64,000 bases of DNA from contig OY728143.1 in NCBI GenBank assembly GCA_963277665.1, forward strand, positions 1,120,772,110-1,120,836,109. Reading direction: 5' to 3'. Both the position numbers and the translations under genes were made by a program. Shown piece by piece: positions 1 through 12,569 of this stretch. The notes under the pieces were generated by a model. It made no database searches. It was not told the DNA's origin and saw only the letters and a list, made by a program, of their open reading frames with translations. Each line of letters begins with the position of its first letter. Positions within the stretch are counted from its first letter, which is position 1. The DNA comes from Viscum album (Eukaryota; Streptophyta; Magnoliopsida; Santalales; Viscaceae).

Positions 1-3000
1 TGATAAACCACTTACACTATACTAAATAATATTTTGGGATTTTTAATCATACGCAGTCTTCTCTCTAGGATTATTAATTAAGTAATTTATTCATTGTCTC
101 TAAAAATAACCATACCTTACTCTAATAGAAACTATAGATACCCTAGTTGTTTACACATATCAATACATTATTTTATTCATACATAAAAACCAAATTAAAA
201 TCCAAGGATCATAAAGTCTTGTGTCTTTGAGATTAGGTACATAATTTAACATAATGATTCCAAAATAATATCATATTTTATTTAATCACAAAAAGGAGAT
301 CCTAACTTCATTTGATCCCTTACATCTGCATAGGATAACAAGGGGGAATGCATGATTAATGGGATGAGATAAAAATACCATAAGAAAATAAACATTAAAA
401 TAAATACAAGAACATGGGTTATAAGGCATACCATAATGATATAAAGACTAATGAAACATGATTAAACATATGGAATAATATCATATATAACATGGAATAG
501 AAATATCATGAAATAATGGTAATGTGTAAGTAACATAAAACACGAATTTTGCATAAGTCATGATGCATTTCACTTGGAGGAGCATGAGTCAATGCTAACC
601 CTGAATACTGTTTCACATGGAGCATGAGTCAAGGAAAACCACCAAGACCATTGCACATAACATATCATGGGAAAAAATTACAAAATAAATTGTAGTTTTA
701 TCTATGTTTACACATAAAAACATGTTCATGAATATTTTTTCCACATAAATTACTATACATATGAATTCACACCTAAGTATAAGGGTTACCTATTGAATGA
801 ATTGGGTTTAATAATAATGTCAAAAGTCATATCAAAAGTGAATATCATAATTTTTTCCATTTATGTATGGATATAAATCAGTCCTAGATTTTCATAATGG
901 AATATAGAATTATTTCTTGATATTTGATTCCAATATGAAGTGAAAAAATGTAAAAAATAGTGTTTAAGCAACATTGAAATTAATACATTTCAGTACGGTT
1001 TAATGGAATCATTCAAGATCATTTAAAACTAAATTTTTTTGTTTCTTTTCATAAAACAATAATTGAAACAATATAGTTTATCATGATAAAATTTGTTATT
1101 TAAAAAAAAACAATAGTGTCATAAAATATAATATGAAGTGAACTTGAAAATGGGTAATGATTTAGGAAGTTCCCTTGAATCAGTCTTGCTTATCAGGAAG
1201 AATTGAGGACGTAACCTTTTTAAAACACGTTTTCAATCAAATTAGGATTATAAAACATGGATACATGAGTTTTAAATATATGAACATAATTTAGAATAAT
1301 TAAATAAAAATAATGAGGAGTTACATTTGGAAAATCAAGATAAAATACAACCTAGAGGAAATATAGTGGTTTAGAATGGAACCCTGGTCTTTTTTCTGAA
1401 AAAACTATTCACTTGATATTAATTTCCTACATAATAATATTATACTGACTAATTAATAATTATAGATCCATTTATACATGTAATTGATTTTGTATAAATT
1501 TATTAATAAAATTAGGTACTTTTTTATGAGATATGGTGTTTAATTTCATCGTTCGGGAGTGCTTGTATTCTTAATTTTCATAATCAGTACGCTTGTATAA
1601 GAGTAAGGAAGTTCCTAGAGAATGGGTATTATTATCCATAATTAAAATTATATGTTATTAAATAAAAAACATGTGTTTAATTGAAATTACATATTATATT
1701 TTACATGTATTAGGATGAATCATTAGATAACATGGTTATGATAAACATTTGGATTAATTTTAGCGGTTTTTCAATCACAATAAACTCATTTATTCTTATT
1801 ATTTAGTATCAAGTAAATATGATGGATGTAGAAAATTTAATAACATAAATTACATATATTATAATCTCGTTCACCCATATATGTGATTTTATGGTCAGTA
1901 TTGACGATGGTAATAGAAATTAAAAACTTTTCATCCTTGAATGTGATAAATTAACACACAACGGATGACATTTTGGATTGGTTAATATAAATCAGAGGGG
2001 AAATAATTGATGATGGATTATTCAGAAAACATAAAAAATTTCAGTTTATATATGTAATAGTATTTATCATTCCATTTGGATTAGGTTTGATAAGCATAGA
2101 ACATTAAAATATTGAACTAGAAAAGAAAATAAAGGAAATGAAAAGAGGAATTTACCTCTTAATATTTTACTCCTTGAGAGACTCTTTAGGGGAAAGGTAT
2201 TGGTATTTTAATGAGACCAATAGAATGTGGACATGGGGCAGTGTTTTGTAAATTGTATTTTTCATAATTTTGATAAGGATCTAATATTTTAATCATTATG
2301 TCGAGGAGGTGGTGATTGGTGGTATTTTGAGTGGGGGAGAGGGGTGTTTTCTCATTATTTTGTTCATTAGTTTATGATTATTCTAAAGCTAAGTAATAGT
2401 AGGAATTCATGTGAATAAATATAGTAAATATATTAGCTGAGTTCATTCCAATGGTTCTTACATCATCCATGAATAATGGAATAGTGTATTAAAATTATAG
2501 AGCATATATACTATAAATTACTGTATTTTAATATTCTCTAAAAATTCTAGTATTTCATATATATCCCAAAAGTTAATACTCGCCATTTTTTGACATGTAT
2601 AATTAAAAAATGAACCAACATTTTTGAAAATAATTTTTTAAATATTTAAATTTAATTTTTAATCAAAATCATCATTTACTTATAAAATATTGATTTTAAA
2701 ATAATAACAAATTTTACAACACATTGAGAAATTAAATAAGGTCTCATAATATTATCGTAAAATGATAATATGACAACATATTAATTTGTGAATACATACT
2801 ATGAAATTTTATTTTCTTTTCAGTTATAAAAGTAATCATAAATTTTATATTAAATATTTAGGACATTTAAAATCCCACCACATAGTTATCAGTTTTTTTA
2901 AAAATTATTTACAAAAACTATTAAATAATTCATAATATTTTAATTTATAAGATTCCAAAATATTATTTATACATTCAATGGTAAGGTTACTATTCTATTG

Positions 3001-6000
3001 GCCCAATTACTATTAAAAAGGGTAACATTACTATTCCAAAATTCATGTTCCCATTTCATTAGTATAATTTCCTTAACATCTATAAATACTTCTTATTTCA
3101 TTCAATATTCATTTATAATTTTTATATTGTGTTCACAATGTTTTTTTATAATTTTTATTCTATATGAAATAACTATAAGAAGTGGTTTTCCATTGATAAT
3201 ATTTTGTGTTGTTACATACAACTAATAGATTTTTTGAGGCATAAATTTCATTAAAAATGTTATAATTCTTATAATCTAATTTATATGATATGTAAACATT
3301 TATGGGACCAGATCCCTTTAACTAGTTATATAATTGAAATAAGTTCATCACATATTACATTGTCCAATGACATGTTACTGACTTCCCTATAATATTATTG
3401 TGATTTATGTTCTAGGTGATCTAAACATAGTATTCTTATAGCAGAACCCATGACACCCATTCCATTTTTGTTTGATTGATAAAAGGGGGTGGGTATGCTT
3501 TCTTCTTTTGATTCCCCATTTTTATTTATTTATATTTGGAATCTATTATTTGATACATTTATTTCATTTCATTGTATATAACATGGTGCCTTATGTTTTA
3601 ACACTTCCCCAACATGTATCCTATGATGATTTCATCAATAATTTCACGAAATTGATTTATTAGAATTCTAAAATAAATTAAACGAAGTAATCTAGTTTTT
3701 CTTGTCTCATTTATCAATAAATGTTTAAAAATTATTGACTTAATTTAATAAAACATATGTTTTTTTTAAAAAACACATTGGGTTTTATTAGTTTTTAATC
3801 TAATAATTTTTTAAAAATATTATTTATATAATTAGTTTAAAAAAATTTAATTTGGGTCTTAAAAATAAATGTTTGACATGTGGAAGGGAGGGTGGAGGTA
3901 TACTTAGTATTTTCATTCAAGGGGTTGTATTCATTTCATTTTAAAGACATTTTTTAGTTCTATATATATATTTCATTCTATATAGGGTTATCAGTATATT
4001 ACATTATGTATGTGAAGACTAGGTGATTATAGAGATGTAGAATATTAATGTATCCTGGGGATTGAACATAAGTATTTTTTTATTTTGGGAAGTATGTTGT
4101 TTATATGAGGGATTAGATTATATCAGTTTTATATGTTCTGTTTTTATATCAACTAATTAATTTTAGCAAGGGTATTCGACCTATGAATAATTCATCCAAA
4201 CATTTTGTTATATATTTTGTTATAGTTTTATTCTAATTTTGTTTTTATGTGGTTATAAAATATGCTATCATATAAGACATGGTTTCCCATACACTTGATA
4301 TGTTGGTAAAGTGTGTTCGAAACCCCTTTCACTTTCCAGTGCAGTGTTAAATACATTTAAACTAGATTCTTGTGATGTATTTTCTAGGTTACCTAGAAAT
4401 AACATGAATTTTTTAGTTCCAATGAAACACATTACATGAATAGTGGATTGGTAGTGGGGGATCTTATTTCATATTTATATTTCTTTTTCTCTTGATAAAT
4501 ATGGAACATTTGATTCTATTCTTTTATTTCATTGCATTATCAATGACATGGAGACTTCGTGTATATCATGAATTATTTTTGAAGCATGTTTTGATATTCT
4601 AAATAATTTTTTGAAATCATTTGAATTGAATTTTTATATAGAATAAAGGTTTTTATCTTGTGTTATTTGTGGCATTTATGAATAAATGTTTAATGTGATT
4701 ATTTTCATTTAAAAAAAAATAGAGTAGAATGTTTAAAAAACTAGTTTCTAGTGATATTGGTTTCAAATTTTTTTTTGAAAAAACAATATTTATTTAATTT
4801 AATTGATTAAAAGTTAAAATGGAATTTAGTATAAATGTTAGATTGGCGTCATTGTGGTTGGCAGCATATAATGTATTTTTTTCTCATGCATATATTTATT
4901 TTCATTATAGGATTATATTTAGTTGTTACTAACTTTTTTGTAGGGTTCCACATTAGGGATTATTGACAAGTAGATACAGATTTTAGTTCCTAGTTTTATT
5001 TAAAATCTATAATTGTGTTCAATTTGCATGATTTTATATGATTTTACTTTATATTGATATATTTTCAGACTATTATCCCTTAAAATTAGTTATTTAGTTC
5101 TTTCATTAATGGGTATCATTGAATTGATTTATTTATGATTATTCTAGTTGATTCCAGATTTGTATCATATTTAGGGAAGATGGGTGTGAGTGGAGGGATG
5201 GTGGGTACATGATGGAATTTTTACGCGAGTTGATGCATTATTTTTTATACATTTATATATGTATTTTAATTATTTTTTAAATCTTATGTATATGAATTAT
5301 GGATGGGTCTTGAAATAAATCATTATAATTAATATATTATCTTTATTTTTACATAGTTTTGTTCATTTATGATATAATCCCCTCTGGATATCTTTTATGC
5401 CTTTTATTATTTTCATCATCCTGGGGGATTGCAGATCCCCCTATGGTATGTCCTGAGATTGATCAGACACATTATTCATTGATGGTTCAGGTGTTTTTGT
5501 TTAAAATGTTATCAATGTTTTGATTTTGTCGGAATTCCAATTTTTTACATTACAATTAATTTTATGGGAAGTAAGAATAGTACAATGATAGGGTTTCAAT
5601 ACATTACTAGAACATATCATAGAGGGTAGTGTGAGATCTATTCTATTTGGAGCCTAATGTTTCAAGAGATTTCTTGGAATAATCCTTGGATTTTAATTTT
5701 AGTTTGTAATTGTTTGATGTGTTTGTAAATAAATGTTATTTTAATTTCCAAATATTTATAAATTATTATGGTCATTTTATTTAGTTTTGGTTGATGGTGG
5801 ATGAATAGGTGGATCTATATTAATGGGACCCATTTTCTGGATGACTATTCAGAGGAAGTGTTGTTGGATATAAGGGCTCCACCAAATCTAAAAGCCAGTT
5901 TTCATTTAGAATTTAATATTTCAATGAGAACATTTGTTTTTATGTCATTTAAAAAATTATGGTTAATCCTTCTTTTGTATAATAATACATATGTTAATTT

Positions 6001-9000
6001 ATTAGTAGTGATATTATAATGGTTGTAAGGTGGTGTTTTTTAATTATTTTCCTTTTTCTAAAAATTGTACAAGTTTATTTATGATAAAATATTTTAGTTT
6101 TTATATTTTAGAAAAAAATATTTAGTTTCATAAGTATTTTATTGGATTCTATTAAAAATAATATATTTTTCCATAAAATATGATTTTAATTTTTTTTATT
6201 TAATTATGGTTTTCTATAAAATTATTTTTGAATGAATGTGTGTTTTATAGAAATGATTTAAAATGATTCCATATTAATTGAAAAGGACATTTAACAATGA
6301 TAAATGTATAAAAATGGGTTTTTATGAATCAAATTTTCTATTTTAAAACACTTTGTTTTATTATGGTGATTTGTACAAGTATTGGTTCTATTATGTGTGA
6401 ATTTTTTTTTGTTGTTTTGGAAACTTATACTCCAAGGATTGTCCACTCTTAATGGTTCTTTTGGGAGAATGTTTTGAGATATGGAATGAGTATATTCATG
6501 TCTTGTTTTATTTATTTTTTCTGTGATAATATTAAGGAATAATATTGGAAGGTATGTAACTTATAATTGTCATATTCATGTTATTATTATCATATAGAGG
6601 AGGTTTATTCTATTCTGGTATCCACCAAATCTATAAATTAAATGCTTCATTAAAATACTTTTTTCTCTAGACCCTATCTTATGGAAGATGTTCGATGCAT
6701 GTAGAGACGATTGAGAATTGTAAATATAGTTTATGAATCATTTATTGATGATTATATAGGTTTTTATCCATGGATAGCTAAGAAAAGCCTCCCAAAACGA
6801 CTCATCGTGTAATAAAGGTAAAATAGGAAAATAAAAAGTAGACATGAATTTAAGAACTGTAAGACATTCAACCATAGTACAAAGATGAAATAGATGAGTA
6901 CCCCAAAATTCATTCAATAAAAGATAAAATAGTCTAAATTAGAATTTATTTCATGTCCCTAAAAGAGAAATAATCACCTCCAGACCAACCTAGACTAAAA
7001 GAAGTAGCAACATGAGATTCCAAAATTCCACAAGATTTTATTCCCTTTACCTAGATCATATAATATAACATCTAAAAAATCATAATGAAGCAATTATGGT
7101 GAGATCTAATTCCTAGCAGGATACCAAAACAATTTCTATAAAATGTATAATATCAGAAATTAGTCAATTCAATCTCATAAAAATTAATTTTAAAATGAAT
7201 TTTCATAAATACAAACCCCTTATAAATTAATTTTTCCTTTTCTCCAAAACTTTTCATTAAATCCTATCATTCTCTTAACCAAAAAATATGATATTCATGA
7301 GTGATTAAATAAGAAATAATATCTGTGTATCTAGAGGAAAATAGTTAAACACATATCCCTCGAACATACTATTAGTAAAATAAATATGATACAACCACAT
7401 ATAATAAATTGTAAGAAAAAATCCATGGTACAAATACTCATGTGAAAAATAACCATTAATTAAAAAGTGCCTCACATAAGGGCTCAAGCCTATGCATCAC
7501 TTTGTACTATTAACTAAAATGAAAATCCTAAATAAGAATAATATTAAACCTAACTGATATCTATTCCAACAATTAAATATCACAATCGTCATAAAATCAT
7601 TCTAGTTGATATGAAAAATAGTTACCACCAACGAGTGTTTTACACACACTAAGGCTATATGTGTCACTTTACCAATTCACACAATGTTCTAAATATGAAT
7701 ATTTTAAAATTCATTTCCAAATCATGCTCCCAATTTTTAAAACATTTTTAATGCCAATACAATCTTTTTTTGAGTCTAAAAATCCCATTTGAAAATCAAT
7801 AAAATTAATTTCCAAGACGAAAACAGAATTTGATAAACGTTTTTGTTTCCATGAAATCATATGATACAATATATCACCCCTATTAAAAGAACTACCAAAT
7901 GTAAATTATCCTAAATTATATGAAATTATAAAAATTAACCTTCAATATAGAAGATCCAACCTCAACATGGTAGAAACCTTTCTTATTTCATAAATGGTGA
8001 AAAAAATATAATGGATTTCAAAATAAAAAAAAACTGCATGAAAATAAAAATGATTAATACAAAACAGCATGTGATTAAATATTTTAACACAACGATGACA
8101 AAAACCACCACATTAACCAAAAACAAAGAAACTATAGAAGGATTTGATTCATAGATAGAAACAATCCAACACCAATGTTGATTAATCTATGAATGATGTA
8201 ATAAGAATGTAAAAGAGATACCCAAAATTATATTGGGTTAGCTCTAGGTCAATGGAGGTATGTATTCAGGAAAATTGAAATGAAAATCAGTAGAGGACCA
8301 CACAAAAAACCACAACTCATGAAATTAAGATAGTTTGTAATCCTATAAAACATCTATTTTAAATTCCTTCATATATGGGGTTCAAATAATCACATTAAAA
8401 CATGTTTCTTTATATGAATTCCCCCTTTCAAATGGAAGGAGACCTTTTTCGCCAATATTGTTGATATTGACTCCATGATCGAAACAGGGTGATGTGATGT
8501 CAGTCTCACCTTTTATGGGTTCTTCCCCAAAACCTATTTCCTCTAATATGTCTCACTCAATAATTTGAGTAATGTTCATGAAATACATTCCTAGTACCAT
8601 CCTTTTTTGGATGCCAGCTAATTTCCATATTTCTATCGCAATAGGGAAGTATCCATTCATCAAAGTAAATTGTAATGGCATGTATGTATGGGTATCTCAA
8701 AAATATGGGTCTGTTAGAGACCTATATTCTTTTTAATAGGATGAAACCTCATCTGATTCATCTTATACATGGAATTCAATACATCCCTTATCAATCCTGA
8801 GTAAAATATGCAAGAGGTATATTCCCTATGATTTTTATGAGCTATGTAATCCCATAGATTGCATGAGGTAGAAAATGAAATTGGCCCATATATTCCAAGG
8901 AATTCACCAAATGATCTTATGATTTTCTTGATCTATTTATATGTGGTCACAAGATCTAAATCATGTGGAAAAGGATCATAATCTATAGTTGAGACATATT

Positions 9001-9039
9001 AGGGTATGAGTATACCATGTTTTATACATGATAATTATT
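1..9039. other. AT-rich decayed intergenic DNA, no gene seen
   Basis: About 9 kb of strongly AT-rich sequence. The only open frames are short (60-75 codons), lack recognisable domains and look like chance. A few stretches recall the Level 1 LTR, for example the repeated 'agtcaa' phrases near 560-640 and a stretch near 4300-4350 resembling that LTR's terminal 100 bp. Some of this may be a very old LTR of the same type, but I could not set boundaries. No RNA genes were seen. Confidence 0.6.
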
Positions 9040-9720
9040 GATCAAAACATCCCATGAAGGCAGATGAAGAAGGTTCATCTCAAGTGGGGAAGATGTATCA
9101 CATGAATGGTTTATAGATGGATGGATCCTAATGCACTATGGAAGTCGATGAATGAGTTGTGACCCATAACGGGAAGATTTCACATAATGAAAGTTTATTG
9201 GGACACCCCTGGGGGTGTATTAGGTATTTTCCTCCCTATGACGAAGACCATATGTTGTTTACCATTGGAAGGATTTGAATGCACCATGAAGGTAGATCTA
9301 GGTGGCATGTCCCATAAAAGAAATATATTAAACCATAATGTTTTAGTGGAACATCGTTACTAGATTATATGAAATCCCATATTGGTATATTTGGGAGGTA
9401 CATCCCAAAGATAGATAACAAATGTTTCTTACTGATAGATGAATTTAAACTCTTCATGGAGGTCAATCCAGGAAGTGTGTCACATAATGGAAATAAATAA
9501 AATCATGAATGTTGATTAGAAACCCCTTGGTGGTGAATCAGTGAGGTATGTCCATAAAAAGGATCAACTAAAAATTAATCAATTGATAGATCACAACAAC
9601 CTATAGAGGAGTATCCCATAGTGGAAATCTTCTAGACTATAAATTTTAATCATAACGCCTCTGGAGGTGGATCATGGAGGTACGTCACTAGGAATGATAA
9701 CCAATGTTTAAGATAGTTCA
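9040..9720. repeat. Degenerate tandem repeat, period about 72 bp
   Basis: A phrase close to GGAGGTATGTCCCATAA followed by GGAAA recurs at about 9086, 9155, 9300, 9388, 9468, 9540, 9606 and 9674. Spacings are 66-88 bp, with one gap of 145 bp (two periods). Each copy is preceded by a phrase like CTCTGGAGGTNGATC. Units are heavily diverged. It ends just before the G-run that opens the LINE. No coding function is implied. Confidence 0.55.
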
Positions 9721-9845
9721 AGATTGTACCTTATAGAGAAATCCGATATATCTTATCCAAAATATTGGGATCAAAAGTCACATTGTATGATGCCACAAAT
9801 TAAGGTCATGTGATAGGAGTGGTCCATGAGATTGAGTTCCATTTT

Positions 9846-12569
9846 GGGGGGGGGCTTGTCTCTCTCAGCGCTGCCGAAGCCCTGCCCTAGATGGAGATGA
9901 GCCTCGCTTTCCCCCTAGAGGTGGATGGTCCTCTTCCACATATCCTTGGGGATCACCCTTTCATTCCCTTCTCAAACCCTGACTACCTTCCTCCCTTTCG
10001 TCAGATTTCGGTAAGCCTGAAAGTTCCTGAATGCTATGCGGGCCTCCCCCTCCTACCGATTTCGACCCTGGAATTTTCAGAGGCGTCCTACCTACTAGAC
10101 ATGACCATTATAGCGTGATTCAAGCAATTCCGGCCATAGGTGGACTTCTTTGACCACTGGGTTTACGAATCATGGGGTTTACTAGAGCGAGTCATGGTAG
10201 TTCTTTTCGACTCCAGAAATATTATGATTCGCTTCGCCTATGAGGAGGATCTGATCCACGCGTGGTTGAGCGCACCTCGATCCTGTGATGGCTCTCACTT
10301 CTTTATCTTCAAATTTTCATATGAATTTCACAGGTTGAGGGACTCTTCAAAGCTGGAGAATTGGGTATGTTTCCCAGAACTCCCACTTCATTTTCAAAAT
10401 CCCTTCGTCATTCAGTTGCTCATAAATTTGGTTGGGCATTTCGTATGTTCTAACAGCCGGACTCGAGCGGTGAGCCACCCTATTTCCCCAAGGGTTTGTA
10501 TCGATGAGGATGTATCGAAGGCACCTATTGACTTTTTCTGGACTATTGTGGGGGATGAATTCAGATACAAGCGGTCTTTCATATTTGAATAATCAAGTGA
10601 ATATTGTTCTTCGTGTAAGAGGTTGGGACATAACCTGGAGATCTGCAGGAAAAGGGTGAGGCAATAGGAAACTGTTCTAGAGGTCCAGGAGGTATAGGGA
10701 CTTTCTCTTTCTATTGTGACTGGTGCAGGTTCTGTTGGCTACGGTCAAGGGAATAAGGAGGGAATAAGGAGAAAGAAGATATCAGGTGCTCGGGTGGAGA
10801 CATGATACATAACCCTACTATGACATCCCCTCTAGGGCCTAAAGTTTTGGATGTTTTAAGAAGGTTTCAGAGTGATCTGGCTGGCCCCACTAGCAGTATG
10901 GCAGGGGGAACTCAGGACTGTGGAAAGGATGAAGCATTTCTGGTGTCTAGCAATGCTCCTACTCAGGCTCCGGGGGAGTCTGTTGGAGTTTCTGATGCTT
11001 TTGGTTCATCTTCTAGGGCAGTGTCTCCATGCACGTATGCCATCGCAGTGTGCACAGCTAGTAGCTATAATTCTGGTAGGGTGTCTCCTGATGAGAGTAA
11101 GTTGAAGGCATGCCATGAATGGTATCAATCTTCACATGGAGTTCGCAGGACACTGGATACCAAGAATGAATCCAACACGAGGGGAACTCTGTCCTGTATT
11201 GACCATAGTAACCGATTTGGAAGCTTGAGCAATGAGGGAAAGTCTGAGGGAAGTTATAAGGGTCCATATGAGGTGGAGTCTGAGGGTGATGATTAGTTTA
11301 ATGAAGACAATGGCTTGGGAGGAGTGGGTAAAGATATGAAAATCCAAAGAAGAAAGAAAGGGAACTATGAGAACAATGACTTGGGGTGCTGCATTGTTTC
11401 TAGGAAGCCGAATCCGAAGGGGCACAACGACTACTCCAACCCTCCAAGACCGATGGAGACTCGATCATTCAACAAAGGGGGGACACACAAGGAGCTCGAG
11501 ATTCATCCATCAGAGGGAGTGGAAAGCCAGAATGATTTTTCTTCGAATATCCAAAGAAATATAATGAACTTTCAAATAAAGGAGATTAACTAGAGGAGCT
11601 GCAACTACACACAGAGGAGATGACACCAGCGGTCACCCTTGGTCTGCGGTGTGAGGCAAGAACTTTTAGGGTTGGTGCAAGGGGAGTAGAGGTGCGTGAG
11701 AGGGATGTAGTATCAACAGCTAAGGTAGGAATGAGAGGGATACATGTGGATCCGGAAGGAGATTCTATGATCAGGGAAGATCCTTGGGAGTTGTTGTTAC
11801 AATCCTAGAAAGAAATGGTTGAAATAGAGATACCCATACGTGCTTCTATGGAGGTTGCGGGAAGGATGAATATATGATTTATTCAAGAATACATGAACAA
11901 GGAGAAACACGGGTGGACTGACAAACAACACATTATTCTAGTAAGAGGTTTCAACAACATAAAAATTGTTGAGGAGGAGTTCTTGCGAGAGTGAAGTAAG
12001 TTGGATTCTCATTTTGAGTACATTATCAGGGTTGGTCCCAGAAAAAGGTAACAACTCTTTCTTGGAAATTGTTTAAGGAATTTACGTCAAGTGGTTTCAA
12101 GGAGGTCTTGAATAATTTTTTTATGTGATATAGTTTCTAATGGATGAGTTGTACTATATGGTTTTCTACACTTTATTAACATAAGTATCTTTAATAAAAA
12201 TATATATTTGGTGGTGATAGGACTTGTCCATGTTGTTTGACATCATGCGGTTAGGATACTCACGTAGTGAAGGGGGGCTCAACAAGGGATAGAATATGTA
12301 TTTTTCATTTATGATTCCCTTTAGAAGATTATTTATCAGGGTTGTATTTGGTGTGGGTTTTACACATTGAGAATCCAGAGGGACCTGAATGAGATGTGGT
12401 ATCCGATGTGAGTGGAATGATCTTACTATGGATGTGACCCATAGAAAATCAAGGTGAATGATGTTTTTGGGGTTGGACTTCATGGATGATTCCTATGTAT
12501 CCTAGTTGGTTGGTAATCTAATCCCACATTGTTTATAATGGTATTTGGATTTCACATAAAAAATATTCA
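9846..12569 (+). mobile_element. 5' part of a plant L1-type LINE, decayed
   Basis: The element seems to begin at a run of nine G (9846-9854) followed by a GC-richer leader, in sharp contrast to the AT-rich flank. It holds an ORF1 relic (see 9891-11593) and then a very worn stretch where the ORF2 endonuclease would start (11,880-12,569). There the reading is broken by many stops, with only weak hints such as a WNC-like stretch near 12,090 and an SGMILLW-like stretch near 12,400. The sequence stops at 12,569 where the Level 1 LTR begins. I could not show that LINE sequence resumes after 53,648. Confidence 0.6.
9891..11593 (+). pseudogene. LINE ORF1 relic (DUF4283-like plus CCHC zinc knuckle)
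   Basis: ORF1 of plant L1-type LINEs is an RNA-binding, gag-like protein. The frame from ATG 9891 is broken by TGA at 10,116, TAG at 10,137 and TAA at 10,590. It nevertheless reads through a DUF4283-like region (10,140-10,592, with the phrase FPELPLHFQN and a late RVCIDEDVS) straight into a zinc knuckle, CSSCKRLGHNLEIC (C-X2-C-X4-H-X4-C), at about 10,608-10,650. The same protein continues in another frame at 10,802-11,296 (Ser/Gly-rich, acidic end) and a third at 11,315-11,593, so there are at least two frameshifts. The family call rests on domain order and the knuckle. The N-terminal portion is not recognisable alone. Dead copy. Confidence 0.65.

Noticed and set aside
2998..7487. Short frames of 60-75 codons in the first 9 kb
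   Set aside because: Length expected by chance; low-complexity, hydrophobic AT-rich translations without motifs.
8400..8900. Minus-strand stretch reading phrases such as MNGYFPIAIEIWKLAG, considered as a relic of a retroelement or integrated virus
   Set aside because: No catalytic motif or family match that I could support; stops interrupt it.
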